A stretch of 40,354 bases of DNA from Chrysophaeum taylorii (lineage: Eukaryota; Sar; Pelagophyceae; Pelagomonadales; Pelagomonadaceae), in NCBI GenBank assembly GCA_029834535.1, contig JAQMWT010000652.1, positions 1-40,354 on the forward strand. Reading direction: 5' to 3'. The notes below the pieces were generated by a model, which was given only the letters and a program-made list of their open reading frames with translations, was not told the DNA's origin and made no database searches. A program made the position numbers and the translations under genes. This document shows positions 1 through 10,313 of the stretch, piece by piece (position 1 is the first letter of the stretch; every line of letters begins with the position of its first letter).

Positions 1-1331
1 TTAAAGAGACCGCTAAGATGGTAAAAAAGTGGCAGAGTGTAGCGGAGACACTTCAGATGTACGGTGTGGTGGCGAGAGCGTGTGCAAGAGAAGCCGGAGG
101 GACAATGGGGAGCCGGAGAGGGAGCATGGAGATGAGAAGAAGGAGTCCCCCTCTGGTCAGTGTCGGTAGGCATAGCATTCCCCCTCTGCGCCGCATCATA
201 GGGGGTGCTGTGAACAGAGAAGGGAATGTCGGGTGAAGGTGCGGGAGGTGGAGGCTGTTCATAATCAGGAGGAGATTTAGAAATAAGATGAGGAAAAGTC
301 AGTTTAGAGGAAACACGGACTTGACCGTTTTCAGGATTAAGGACAACATCGGCTAAATGATTAACATGGGGTGTTATTAAAGGGTTTATAACGTTAGCAC
401 CGCATAGGTAGATGTAGGGGCGGCATCGGGGTTCATATTTATGAAATTCATTAGGTTCCAAATGCAAATAACAAACAGAACCAAAAGGTTTGAGGTAGTC
501 TTGTTGGGGAACATTACATTGGTCTAACAAAACTTGTTGGGGGCTTTGGACTTTATTGTAAATACGTTCGAGGGAAACGTTAGGGAGGAGATTATACGAT
601 TGGATAACATGTATAACAGTCCACGGGTAGTGTGGTGCCGGATCTGTTAGGGCGCGACCTTTATAGGATACATTAAGCATATGCCTGAGTCGTGTAGACG
701 CGGCAGTGGCTATGTGACCAACAGCGGCTTCGACTTCATGATTAAAGACATGTAAGTAAGGGGGGAACGCGGACATATTAATACCATGTTCCACACGGAA
801 GGGGGTTGTAACATGCTGGGATAAATAGGGTTTAAAGGAATCACAATAAATTTGTTTTAGTTGTACATGAACATAAGTAGAACAAAAATTACGGACAAAC
901 TCAAGGGCGTTACAAAATTCGCTGGAGTTAGTACTACGACAAAAGTACACTAACAGAAATATAGAAATGAGACACTCGAAAACAATGATATGTCGAAATG
1001 ATCCCCATTCCGAGAGCACAGAAACGTAACCACCGTCACATGCCCAAGCTCCACCAGGTTGAACAATTTGTTCGAATGATGGTTGCTTGATAAGGTGGTG
1101 TGGATGAGGAAAGCGTCTTTTATGAATCGTACAATCCACACAGAACTTACGGTAGGGTACGTCAGATGGGTGGTGTCCAGGACTGGCAATAACCTGAACA
1201 GCTTTTATGGCGTGAGAATCGCTGGAATGGAGAAATGTTGTGAAAATTGGTAGCTCGTTGTTGCGCATCTCGAAATGCAAGGGTGCCCCTGGCATGGACT
1301 TTCTTATCGAAGGGTGCATGCTTTTTATGGA
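1..1331 (-). pseudogene. Copia-A integrase (zinc finger and DDE core), open to the window edge
   Basis: One minus-strand frame stays open from about 1330 down to base 1. It starts with the integrase zinc finger: H-x4-H (LHSSDSH, near 1225) and then CVDC (near 1135). The catalytic core follows, with D in WACDGGY, D in IYCDSF and E in FNHEVEAA. The last two are separated by 34 residues, as in the DD35E core of LTR-element integrases. Next comes the copia-typical stretch around FGSVCYLHLEPNEFHKYEP, then a proline- and serine-rich tail. The upstream pol segment reads in another frame, so a frameshift lies near 1310-1330. In Ty1/copia elements this enzyme inserts the cDNA into host DNA. Family assignment is firm; activity is unlikely, given the broken element. 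Confidence 0.85.
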
Positions 1332-3046
1332 GCTGTCTTGGCGTTATAAGGGGTATTTGCTTTTCTTTAGTAGGAGATGATATATCTGCGGATGAGATGT
1401 TAGAGAGGAAAGCATGAGCTACTGAATCAGTATGAAAAGAAGGAAGTTCGTGGTTAGAAGTGATAGTACCACAACATAAGAGTTTTTTATTGGAGATGTA
1501 GAACATAGTAATGGAACTCTGGTGTAGAGTTAAGGATGTATCTGTTGGGAATATATTTGTGAAGAAGGTTGACCTATATTTTTTGGTTAGAGGAGCGTGA
1601 TCAGGGTCGAACGATGGTGATAGTGTTGATATACGCAAGTCATAAACAAGCTGACACAAATGTTTATAAATTGTATGATATGTTCCAGCTGGAATAGCAT
1701 TTGCGATGATATCACAGCATAGGTCAGGGGACAAAGACAAAAGAAAATTGATTTGGTGCGCTGTGAAGTTATTGGCGCGTGCCAATTCGCGAGTTGAGTA
1801 GTGTCGAATGCGATCGAGTCGTGAATCGTACACCAGCATATTAGCAAATCCACGAATGGTAGGAGTGGGAGTGAATATAGAGTGAACTTTGGCACCCACC
1901 TTCCTATCGCTTGATGTTATAATGCCCAAATATCTGCTTTGGGACAAATGCATGTCACTTAAAGCAAATATTTTCTCGATAAATTCAACACGATTTTCCT
2001 GAGGGTAGAAGACAAAAGAATCGTGAAATACAGGAGAGGTATAGGAAACCAGTGCTTGTACTAGACGACGCGTGTCTTGATTTTCATTATTATGATGGTA
2101 TGCTTGACAAAGCCAAAGAAAACCGGTAACTGGTTCGAGAGAAGCAGTCTTATCGATTCCGGCATCGTGTGTTAAAAGGGCGTAGGTTTCGCCAAAAGCA
2201 TTTATGTGTGCCTGGTATTTAGAAGAAGAGTTGGACACTGTTATGCTTCCGCCTGTATGTCTTCCACCAGTGATGTAAATGATGGATGAAGTAGAGGATT
2301 TATTTAAGAATAACCTATGAGATGGTTGGTTAGATTCGATAGTTGTAATACGAAAGGACACAGGTAATGTGATGGATTTAGGGAATACCCTTACCCTGAT
2401 CGCCGACTGCGGTTGCGATTGAGGACGGTGCCTCATGAATCCTGAGCCTTGCGAGGGCATCCGCCCTCCCGGCGTAGGTTGGCACCTATTCGCCTCCCGG
2501 GCGGGCCGGTTGGCAGCCGGAACGTTCGCAGTGGGACGGGGTATGGCCGGGGGGCGAAGACGGAAGGTTATCGACGAGTTGGTTGTCAGTCACATCGCGG
2601 TCTCCTCGTCGCATGGCGACAAGCTTGATGGTCACTCTCCGCCGGCCGACCTTTCGGCGCTCCTCGTCTACAGGCCCGTGATTCCGGACTGGCACCTGTC
2701 GGTCCGGCCTGGCTCCCATGCCCGGGAGAGGTCTGAAGTTAGTTAGTTAGTTTAGGGAATAATCGTCCCATAATATTATAGAGGAGCACAAAATCTTTGA
2801 GTTCAATAGGGGATCTCATGCAAGCAAGTGGTTTTCTTGAATTAGTCAAGAATCCCAGGCGAAAGTTAGAAATGCCCTCCATTTCATCTTGACTGGGATG
2901 TTCGACTGTTTTATTAGAATGCAGACGAATGAAAAGCATAGTTAGGGTTTCAAGCTCAGTCACGGTTAATCGCACGGATCCTGTACGACTGAAAATATTG
3001 TAGGTTTTAGGTGTGGACACAAATGGTATGTGGAAAGACCTGCGTC
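1332..3046 (-). pseudogene. Copia-A unassigned pol segment between protease and integrase (interrupted by SINE-1)
   Basis: Two open minus-strand stretches, about 3020-2751 and 2387-1332, flank SINE-1. Removing SINE-1 and one copy of its 11-bp target duplication joins them in the same frame at the shared residues FPK, so they were one frame before insertion. The protein, about 440 residues, is rich in Ser/Thr, His and Tyr. It has no motif I recognise: no D-S/T-G protease triad, no RT palm motifs and no zinc knuckle. Its position just before the integrase zinc finger suggests an extended gag-pre-integrase region, but it is much longer than usual for this family. I do not assign a function. Confidence 0.55.
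2388..2750 (+). mobile_element. SINE-1, (TTAG)n-tailed short retroposon, full length
   Basis: This 363-bp unit starts CCCTTACCCTGATCGCC and ends GAAGTTAGTTAGTTAG. It is flanked by an 11-bp direct duplication, TTTAGGGAATA, at 2377-2387 and 2751-2761. Four other copies in the window share its 3' end. A simple-repeat tail, variable 5' ends across the family and long target duplications are the marks of LINE-mobilised SINEs. I see no convincing pol III A or B box by eye, so the promoter class is unknown. The roughly 100-codon frames inside it are chance GC-rich frames. Confidence 0.85.
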
Positions 3047-3054
3047 CAAGGTTC

Positions 3055-3424
3055 TAACTACCTAACTAACTTCAGACCTCTCCCGAGCATGGGAGCCAGT
3101 CCGGACCGACAGGAGCCAGTCCGGAATCACGGGCCTGTAGACGAGGGGCGCCGAAAGGTCGGTCGGCGGAGAGTGACCATCAAGCTTGTCGCCATGCGAC
3201 GAGGAGACCGCGATGTGACTGACAACCAACTCGTCGATAACCTTCCGTCTTCGCCCCCCGGCCATACCCCGTCCCACTGCGAACGTTCCGGCTGCCAACC
3301 GGCCCGCCCGGGAGGCGAATAGGTGCCAACCTACGCCGGGAGGGCGGATGCCCTCGCAAGGCTCAGGATTCATGAGGCACCGTCATCCATCGCAACCACG
3401 CGGTCGGGCGATCAGGGTAAGGTA
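3055..3424 (-). mobile_element. SINE-2, (TTAG)n-tailed, full length, inverted relative to SINE-1
   Basis: This copy is nearly identical to SINE-1 but lies on the opposite strand, its tail facing SINE-1 across about 300 bp. It is flanked by the 8-bp duplication CAAGGTTC at 3047-3054 and 3425-3432. It interrupts the Copia-A pol segment. Excising it does not by itself restore a continuous frame: a stop follows within 12 codons and a one-base shift would also be needed. Confidence 0.85.
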
Positions 3425-4203
3425 CAAGGTTCGTCGACTATTAACTTGCGACTGATGGAATTAGTGTGGTCTGCAATGTCCAGAAAGGAAGTGACTCGTT
3501 TATTAGGCCATGAAAGCAGATCAAGAGGGCCGGTGTTATATTTGCGTGCGACGAGGATCCATCTTTCTCTGGCTTGATAATCTCCACATAAATAGCATGG
3601 AAATCGGTCACATATGTCCACCGTATCGTGCATCGTTGAGAAGATGAGATTAGCAACTCGTATATGATCTTCGTATGATGCGGAGTGTGGTGGAGTCATT
3701 TCCATGAAGAGAACAAGCGGCTTTAAAAGCTCAAGTACACTTAGAGCACTTGGGAACAAGGAATCATCCATATCACGCTTGAAGGTGGAAATGGATCTCC
3801 CATTGATTATGTTGCGATTTGTGCATGGTGATGTCAATTCCACTATGTCAGTGTAATATCGTGCACGTTCAACGTCCGATGCTCAATGGGGATATGTCAA
3901 AAACTTAGGTAGGGATGGGAAAACTTCGATGGAATTACCAAAACGTCTTCGTAGCATGTGCGTGATATTGTCGTCGCTCTCAACAAGAACTTTAACGTTG
4001 ATGTTGATTTGCAAGTCATTAGAAGCGCAAGCCAAGAATGCAGGAGTGGACATCCCAGAGCAAAGTAAAGTTACTGTAGGTATTCGTGGGCTAGTAGATG
4101 AAGTTACTGTATGGAGCAAACGTGTTGTAACCTTGCGTCATACAGGAGGTGAGAAATGCTTGCGTATGTAAGGCAACTGCGAATGCATTGACTCCAAGAT
4201 GGT
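3425..4203 (-). pseudogene. Copia-A pol segment downstream of the protease, with in-frame stops
   Basis: A minus-strand reading continues from the protease segment in the same frame through three in-frame stops (TAA at 4204-4206, TGA near 4150, TGA near 3885) to the SINE-2 site. The open pieces are 4119-3883 and 3843-3425. They look like protein (for example DHIRVANLIFSTMHDTVDIC), and the shared frame argues they are one decayed gene. No domain is recognised. With the next segment this makes the protease-to-integrase region unusually long. Confidence 0.5.
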
Positions 4204-5342
4204 TTAGAGCCATGGGACGTAAATTACACGTTCCAGAAGGTTGGAGTATAGCTTAAGCATTTCGCGTTGTTCTTTAAAAGCACTTAGTCTGAACTGTAAG
4301 GAGCGAAGTTCCATTTTCCGAGCTTTAGCTTGTTGGAGCGAATAAATGGGGAGAGTAGGCAATAAGTTGTTCAATCTAAACAAAGTAATCTTGACATTGT
4401 CGTCAATTTTACTCTGGATAGATGACTGTCCTTTAAATTCAACCCCATAACGATGTATGCCAAGTTCATCTTCTCCCCATTGAGTCATGCTGATGATGTG
4501 CAGATCGGGATCGTTATGGTCGTTTTGCTTGGGTAGGAAATGCGCAACATCTAGCTTTACATATCCCACGTTAGGATGCTTTGGGAGAGCGGGGATGACG
4601 GTTCTTATTATCATAGCATGAGTGATACTTTGAGTATCAGTAGCAATCTGGATAGCGGGTGATAAGGACTCGGGTAGTTTAACGATATGTATTGGATCAG
4701 CGTGACGTTCGAAGTTAATCACATGTTGAGAGGCACACGTGTCAGCATATCCTGGCGTAGTCATTAGCGGTAAATTGTACTCATTGTACAATTTAAGCAT
4801 TGTGGCATGACAGGCATGTGTAGAGCTTTGACCAAACATGCACTGTGTCATGAAACTTTGCGTTTGTTCGGAAGGTACTACGACATGTGTAAAACCATTG
4901 TTTAATTTCGGTAGCAACACAGGGGGATCTGTACCATCCTCATTGTCTTCGTTAGGTTGATTATTGGGGAGCTCGGAGTGCGAAGAAGTTTCCAGAGCTA
5001 GACGACGAACGATGGCATTCTGGGCTTTAGCATTTATGTGCTGCAGTAGCGGTTGAGGAATATTATCGATTTCACCATCTTTGATAGGTAGAAAAGTATG
5101 AAACATCTTTTCTGTTTCAGCAGTCCCCCTCTGCTCCGCATCACTGGGGGACGCTGCAGGAGCAGAAGTTTCAGCTTGATACTTTTCTTCTATAACATGA
5201 GATTCTTTATCGGCTTCAAGGAGGTTCGATACGGTGTTGGACATGGTATCAACTCGAGATAAATATAGATGGACTTGAGTAGCTTCGTCGGGATCTAAAG
5301 ACTGTGTCGAAGTTTGAGAGGCGGTTGTCCAAAGGGTACTCA
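4204..5342 (-). pseudogene. Copia-A pre-protease and aspartic-protease-like segment
   Basis: The frame is open from about 5342, upstream of the first ATG at 5244, to a stop at 4204. The N-terminal part is acidic and low in complexity. Around 4730 lies YADTCASQHVI, the position of the retropepsin motif (copia elements usually have D-S-G or D-T-G followed by A/C-S/T-S-H). Here the Gly after D-T is Cys, so the active-site triad is non-canonical. Retropepsins cut the gag-pol polyprotein in the particle. The motif, the downstream IQIATDTQSI stretch and the position between gag and integrase support a protease; the missing Gly and the broken frames argue it is inactive or a divergent lineage form. 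Confidence 0.55.
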
Positions 5343-5346
5343 GTAA

Positions 5347-6510
5347 GCTCTTAGTTTCCTCTCATTTCCTCCTGTACCATTTTAAAATTGGTGGAAGGAT
5401 TGGGATTCGCTTCCTGTAATTTACCAAACAGGTGGCGAAGACGATCAACTTGATAAGTAGCCCGGTCCATAAGGGACATATTGGAGCGTGAGTTGCGGTT
5501 AGAGGAGTGTGAGTAGACAGGACGGTCGAAACTGGTGCCTTTGACGTTATAATTTGAAGGTGGAAGGTAGTAAGACGTGTCACGAGGTAAAATTGTCGAT
5601 GCTTTATCTATTGCATTCGAAGCTTACGAGCGTTAAAACCAGACTGTCCAGCCACAGTAGCTAACAATGAGTACGCATTGTTTAGAGAGTCGTGGGATTG
5701 ATGAATAGTATCCATCAATAATACCTTAGGTGGCTTGGTAGCGGTAGTACCAGGGATGTATGGAATCCATGATGCGGGTTTATCCAAGCGTCGGTTAGAG
5801 GAAAACTTTGTTTTATTGTATATCTTTAACAAGAATTCCAATAGTGGACGAACGTCGTTAGGATCAATTAGCTTTAACAATTCGGGATCGTGACTCGAGT
5901 TGTTACCAGAGCGTGTCTCGTAGAGTTTACACCAGTCCAATAAAGATTGAGAATAGCGCTCGTGATCAGAGGGATTGGCATATAGACGATAGATCTCCTC
6001 GTGAGCTTTAAGTGTGATTATGGAATCATTAAATTGGATTGATGCTTCGTCATAAATTAATTGCTTTGCCTGAGTTTGGAAAGCAAGGAGTTGTTCGACA
6101 AATACATGAGCATACCAGTTAACATTTAAAGACATTCGATTAAGCTGAGATTTAAGCTCAGTGACATCTGTACATGACACTGTCTCATAGTAATGGTAAG
6201 CTAAAAGCATTACTGCACGTAGTTTATTAGGGTGTGCAGTATGCGCATAAATCTTCTTTAATTGAGGCCACATGGCGAGGGCAGGGCGTTCTTGAGATTC
6301 TAGATTGAAGAACGTGCACAGGAAACCGGCGTAAGTTTCGCAATGTTTGATCCAATCGGCATTAGAGAGACCTGTAAAGGACATGTTAATTAGAGATGAG
6401 TCATACACAATTGATTTAGGGATGTGGGTATCTAATAAAGTAGGGACACGCTTAACATCCTCATTTAATTCGGGGCGAACAAGATTATATGACTCTTGAT
6501 AGAAAAGTCA
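5347..6510 (-). pseudogene. Copia-A gag, C-terminal part
   Basis: From the Helitron A junction at 6510 a minus-strand frame opens with LFYQESYNLVRP, exactly where the Copia-B gag continues after DLER. It runs to about 5608, with the gag core ESQERPALAMW, HPNKLRA and YHYYETVSCTDVTELKSQ. Near 5612 the frame ends at RKLRMQ, but the adjacent frame continues as gag-like sequence (KASTILPRDTSYYLPPSNYN) to about 5347, so one frameshift lies there. Gag forms the retrotransposon particle. The first codon after Helitron A reads TGA where Copia-B has CGA (Arg), so the gene carries a stop as well as the insertion. Confidence 0.8.
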
Positions 6511-6841
6511 CAAGTGCAGGCCAGTAAGTTCACCTAGTCCCAATCTCTAACCCCCGCAAGTTCACCTGGTCCCAGTAAGCTCACCTGGTCAGTAAGTTCA
6601 CCTAGTCCAAATCTCTAAACCCAGTAAGTTCGGCGTAAACCTACTCGTGCTCACACCCACTCATTTGAGCTCGTCGCTCTCACCCCCGCCAATCCAAGCT
6701 GCTTTGATCCGCACGCGCCGCCAACCCTTGAGTTTACTCTAAAAACCCCAGTTAGTTCACCTGGCCCCAGTAAACTCACCTGGTCACTCAGTTCACCAAG
6801 TCCCAATCTCAAACCCCAGTAAGTTCACCTGGTCCCAGTGA

Positions 6842-7440
6842 GTTCACTTACAGTGCGCGTGTAGACGCCGGGAGGGGGCTTATCGGTATTGCGCAGCACG
6901 CGTGGGGTAGGGTGGAGTCGTCGACTCAGAAGAGCATATTCTCGGGGTTGCCGATCGACAGAGAGCCACGTAGAGCTGGACGTGGCAGAAGAACGGCTTG
7001 GGCAAGAGGACGCCGACCTCGCGGGGCGTCTGGCCCTGGCTCTTGTTGATCGTTTGGCGTCGGCGGGCCTTAAGGGATACAGGTTGGAGGAGCCTCGGTG
7101 ACACGACACGATCGATCATGTATCTGGTACCGTTGCAGTGGCCGTGTGACGGGTCGAGGTTGCGAAGACTTTAAGCTCGCGATCAAAGTCAGCATGCCGT
7201 TGGTTGTCAGGGAGTCGAAAACTCGACTGTAAAGAGCGAGGCGTCGTCTTCCGACCCAACCTAGTCTGCCGAAAAGAACTCCGACGCCTCGTCTCCGGGA
7301 AAAAAAGGCCGCGGTCATGCGCACGTTGTCAGCATCGACAACATCGTTTCGACGGGGCGTGAGAATGGCGCGCTGAAAGAGCCGCCGCGCGTCGTGGAAA
7401 CAGTCTGCGAGGTCGCCGTAGACGGCACGGAGGATCACTG
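6842..7440 (-). pseudogene. Helitron A: relic of the C-terminal Pif1-type helicase
   Basis: Three conserved blocks of Helitron Rep-helicase C-termini appear in different frames: FQRAILTPRRNDVVDADN, then a block around LRNLDPS and CNGTR, then TINKSQGQTPREVGVLLPKP with QLYVALCRSATP (Pif1/RecD-type motif VI region). In autonomous Helitrons this helicase unwinds the donor strand for rolling-circle transfer. No N-terminal helicase motifs and no HUH Rep domain are present. The same internal losses and frame breaks occur in all copies, so the piece is an inherited passenger, not a gene that decayed here. Confidence 0.85.
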
Positions 7441-7512
7441 TCTGGCTCGTGTGCCTACCTGATCCTTACCCTATATCGGGGGACAAACAAACAGACGGAC
7501 AGACAGACAGAC

Positions 7513-8762
7513 CCGTGCTCATACCCCAACTCCAGCGTGCTCTAACCTCCCAGCGCGAGACAGCTCGGGCCACTGCACTCCAGCGCCTGCGGCCACCCTT
7601 CCCATCACCGAAGCACTTCGAGTAGCGGCGTCCTCATGGGATCGCTTCTCGACCACGTTCATCAGCTTGTGGCCCAGCTCTGGCCTTCAAATCCCCAACC
7701 GCTGCTGGGCTGAGATGTGTGCCCAGTACTTTGACTACCCCTCTCCAGCTTGTTTGGGCCTCGTGGGCACTCGCATTCTGGGCACTGACGTCGTTCTCGA
7801 CGCTCACGGCAAGGTGCTTCTCACGCAGGCCAACCTTGTCAACCGCGGAGGAGCGCGGACCACCTGGCATGACGGCCAGCTCGACTGCGTCCACGGCAGC
7901 GTCAAAGAGGCCGGCATCCCAGCCCTGTCCGAGGTTTTCGGCATCTTTGCTGACGTCGTCGCCCCTACCATTCGCACGCGCCTCTACGGCCGGTACCGAG
8001 GCAATCTCGCCCGACGTCAAGTCGTCCCAGACATCCTCACCACGCTCGACAACAAGGAGCAACTATACGACATCAAAACCCTCGCTTGGGGTTCGTTGTA
8101 CACCGCCCACGCCCTCCATCCCTCCCACCCGTCGCCTGTCGATCGGCGCGCAGCGCAAGTCCACTCCGAATACCTCGCTCACGCCCGCGGCATCGACGCC
8201 ATCATCCCCCAGCCGGGTACAGCACCACCGCCTGGCTTCTTGGGCCCTGTCGAACAGCGGCTACGTAGCTACGGCACCGTCGCCGGCCTCGTCTTTGGTG
8301 CCTTCGGTGAGGCCAGCGCGGCGTGCCACGCTCTCGCCCAAACATGCGCAGAGCGCATCGCTGCGCGAACCTGGGTGACAAGCGGCTGCGCCAACTTCAC
8401 AGAGGCAAAGGCGGCCCAAACTCGCCGCATCTACCGTGAGTGGGGGATCGCCAACGCATTAGGCCGGGCTCGCTGTGCCCTCACCGCCTTCACCCATGTC
8501 GCCGCCTCGGGGAACCCCGCCCAGGCCGCCCGATCCCAGCAGGACGTCACCCTTCGTCGCACATACGTCCGGCGGCAGCATGCGTACGACCTACGGGCGG
8601 GGCCCGTCCTCTCTTCGCCTGCCCCACGCCTCGGCGATGACCCCGACTAGGTCCCGCGTACTTATCTCCGCCCGTCAGGCACATCCCTCATACCCCACAA
8701 ACCCACCCACATCCTTCATGCTCCCCACACACACCCCCCCCCTCTTAGCAGTCGACATTTAA

Positions 8763-8795
<33 letters not shown>
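7513..8795 (+). mobile_element. 5'-truncated LINE fragment inside Helitron A, (GACA)n tail
   Basis: The insert runs opposite to the Helitron. It starts abruptly in LINE coding sequence, contains the C-terminal nuclease-like frame (7667-8650) and a 3' untranslated region ending TTTAAAGACAGACAG. It sits in the (GTCT)n/(GACA)n tract near the Helitron 5' end. A 5' truncation with a simple-repeat 3' tail is the usual product of target-primed reverse transcription. Exact edges are blurred by the flanking microsatellite. Confidence 0.7.
7667..8650 (+). CDS. C-terminal PD-(D/E)XK nuclease-like domain of a LINE polyprotein (fragment)
   Basis: This 327-residue frame is one of the cleanest in the window. 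Around residue 70 is NRGGARTTWHD, then VVPDILTTLDNKEQLYDIKT near residues 125-145. The P-D ... D-I-K spacing matches the PD-(D/E)XK restriction-like fold that some LINEs use to nick their target. RGIDAIIP, GPVEQRLRSYG and GLVFGAFGEAS follow. I associate this arrangement with the C-terminus of LINE-type reverse transcriptases from protists and algae, from memory and not from a search. No RT lies upstream, so this is a truncated 3' piece and the annotated start is arbitrary. Shorter copies of its last part recur at 26098-26445 and 34671-35005. It lies antisense to the Helitron that carries it. Confidence 0.65.
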   Translation: MWPSSGLQIPNRCWAEMCAQYFDYPSPACLGLVGTRILGTDVVLDAHGKVLLTQANLVNRGGARTTWHDGQLDCVHGSVKEAGIPALSEVFGIFADVVAPTIRTRLYGRYRGNLARRQVVPDILTTLDNKEQLYDIKTLAWGSLYTAHALHPSHPSPVDRRAAQVHSEYLAHARGIDAIIPQPGTAPPPGFLGPVEQRLRSYGTVAGLVFGAFGEASAACHALAQTCAERIAARTWVTSGCANFTEAKAAQTRRIYREWGIANALGRARCALTAFTHVAASGNPAQAARSQQDVTLRRTYVRRQHAYDLRAGPVLSSPAPRLGDDPD

Positions 8796-8820
8796 TACAT
8801 CTGTCGATTAGTAGTTAGGA

Positions 8821-9198
8821 TTCGAGATTATTACGAACGTCAACTGATAGTTGATGGGAAGAGTTGACGCGCCAAGTCTTGAGATGATCAGGCAAGGCAT
8901 CTTCATTAGGTAACTGTAATTCGTTATTTTTTTCAGCTTTCCATTGAGCGAAAATGATATCAACTTCGTGTTCGAGAAGTTGGTTATACTCCGGAGCATT
9001 CCGGGTGTAAGCGTCATACGAATCGAAGCAGAACAACGCGTCCACGTATGGGCTTGTCATATGCCTGCGAAGCATCTCAAGTTGTAAGCTCACCTTGGTC
9101 GAATTGTCTTGAAAGCGCAATCCGGAGTTGAGTTTATCAACGAGGATTTGTTCTTGTTTGTAAATATCCGTGGTGGATATTGGTTTTGGTTTTGACAT
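8821..9198 (-). pseudogene. Copia-A gag, N-terminal part, cut by Helitron A
   Basis: The start chosen is the ATG at 9198, because the protein then begins MSKPKPISTTDIY exactly as in Copia-B. An in-frame ATG farther upstream lies in LTR-like sequence. The frame runs 126 codons to NNLE and hits TGA at the Helitron A junction; the rest of gag resumes at 6510. About 85% of residues appear to match Copia-B gag by eye. Confidence 0.8.
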
Positions 9199-9313
9199 AG
9201 TCGTTACCAATTGGATATAGGTTATAGGAAGGACAAAACAAAGTGACATGTTTGAATGAAGGGTTTCTAACAAGCAGAGGAATATGTACAGTTCGCTATT
9301 TTAAGCGTGAGCA

Positions 9314-9319
9314 TATATA
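9314..9319 (-). promoter_or_regulatory. Candidate TATA box in the Copia-A LTR
   Basis: TATATA lies about 116 bp upstream of the gag ATG and is kept at the same place in the Copia-B LTR, although the surrounding bases differ. It is a plausible core promoter; no start site can be read from sequence alone. Confidence 0.35.
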
Positions 9320-10313
9320 CAAGACCAAACAAATCAGTATGCCATTTAAGCATGATGCTTTTGAGACTGAAGAATGGATTAATTCTCGAGCAGTCAGTCG
9401 TTTGTTGGGGAATGGAAGGGAAAACCCGTACAAGTTTCCGCGGCTTGTGTAGGGAAAATTTTAATTTTATTGGCTATGCGAGTGCTTATGACCAGTGGCC
9501 GACCCAACTCGGTCACAAACCAAATTAACTGGCGGTCAAATACCGTCACACAACAAATATGTACAGTTGTCCACCGCCAAACACATTGTCGCATTGTACT
9601 CGTAATCAGGCGTAAACTGATCACTCCATTATACGCACAACACAGTTGGGCTGACACACCTACGCAGCTGGGCCCATAGCCTGGAGAGATTTGACCCTCT
9701 CCGGGTACATGGTAGAGACTGCGTGCAGCCTTAGGCGTGTACAGACCATTCTGCTTGTCACATGCAACTACACAAGGTAGGGATTTAGGCCCTAACTCCT
9801 TAAGGACACTAGGTCCCATAGAAGCGTTTACACTGACAATGAGGAATGAAGCCTCCATTAATTAAACAGACAACCCCATACCTGACGGTACGCACCTGGC
9901 GGTCTACTCCTTGTTGGAAGTGAACTGCAGATCTAATTCTTCATAATCTGAGACAAGTGCAGCCCAGTAAGTTCACCTAGTCCCAATCTCTAACCCTAGT
10001 AAGTTCAGGTCTGGTCCCAGTAAGTTCACCTGGTCAGTTAGTTCACTTAGCCCCAATCTCTATCGCGGCATAAACCCACTCGTGCTCACACCCACTCACC
10101 CCACTCTCCTTTGAGCTCGTCGCTCTCACCTCCGCTAATCTAAGCTGCTTTGATCCGCACGCGCCGCCAACCTTTGAGTTTTAGTTGTCAAAAAACTCCA
10201 GTAAGCTCACCTGTTCCCAGTAAGTTCACCTGGTCCAAGTAAGTTCACCTGGTCACTCAGTTCACCTAGTCCCAATCTCAAAACCCAGTAAGTTCACCTG
10301 GTCCCAGTAAGTT

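Larger units (their letters stand above)
6511..8820 (-). mobile_element. Helitron A, non-autonomous, carrying a LINE fragment
   Basis: On the minus strand it begins TCCTAACTACTAATCGACAG (8820-8801) and ends GGCCTGCACTTG (6522-6511). The host base is A on its 5' side and T on its 3' side, with no target duplication. The empty site is seen in the Copia-B gag (near 11939-11950), where AAAAGTC is followed directly by GTTCGAG. Order along the element: 5' end, (GTCT)n tract holding an inverted LINE 3' fragment, a dead Pif1-helicase piece and an iteron-rich 3' tail. Length is 2310 bp, of which about 1.28 kb is the LINE. Confidence 0.88.

Noticed and set aside
2435..3373. Repeated ~103-codon frames beginning MNPEPCEGIRPPG as a conserved protein family
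   Set aside because: They lie inside the SINE, recur only with it, are open on both strands, and differ in truncation with the SINE. GC-rich chance frames.
5362..5583. 73-codon frame (5362-5583, minus) as a small gene
   Set aside because: The neighbouring frame carries the gag continuation (KASTILPRDTSYYLPPSNYN), so this one is a shadow.
6505..8826. Target-site duplications around the Helitrons
   Set aside because: Compared with empty sites there is none; only single-base ambiguity at the T.
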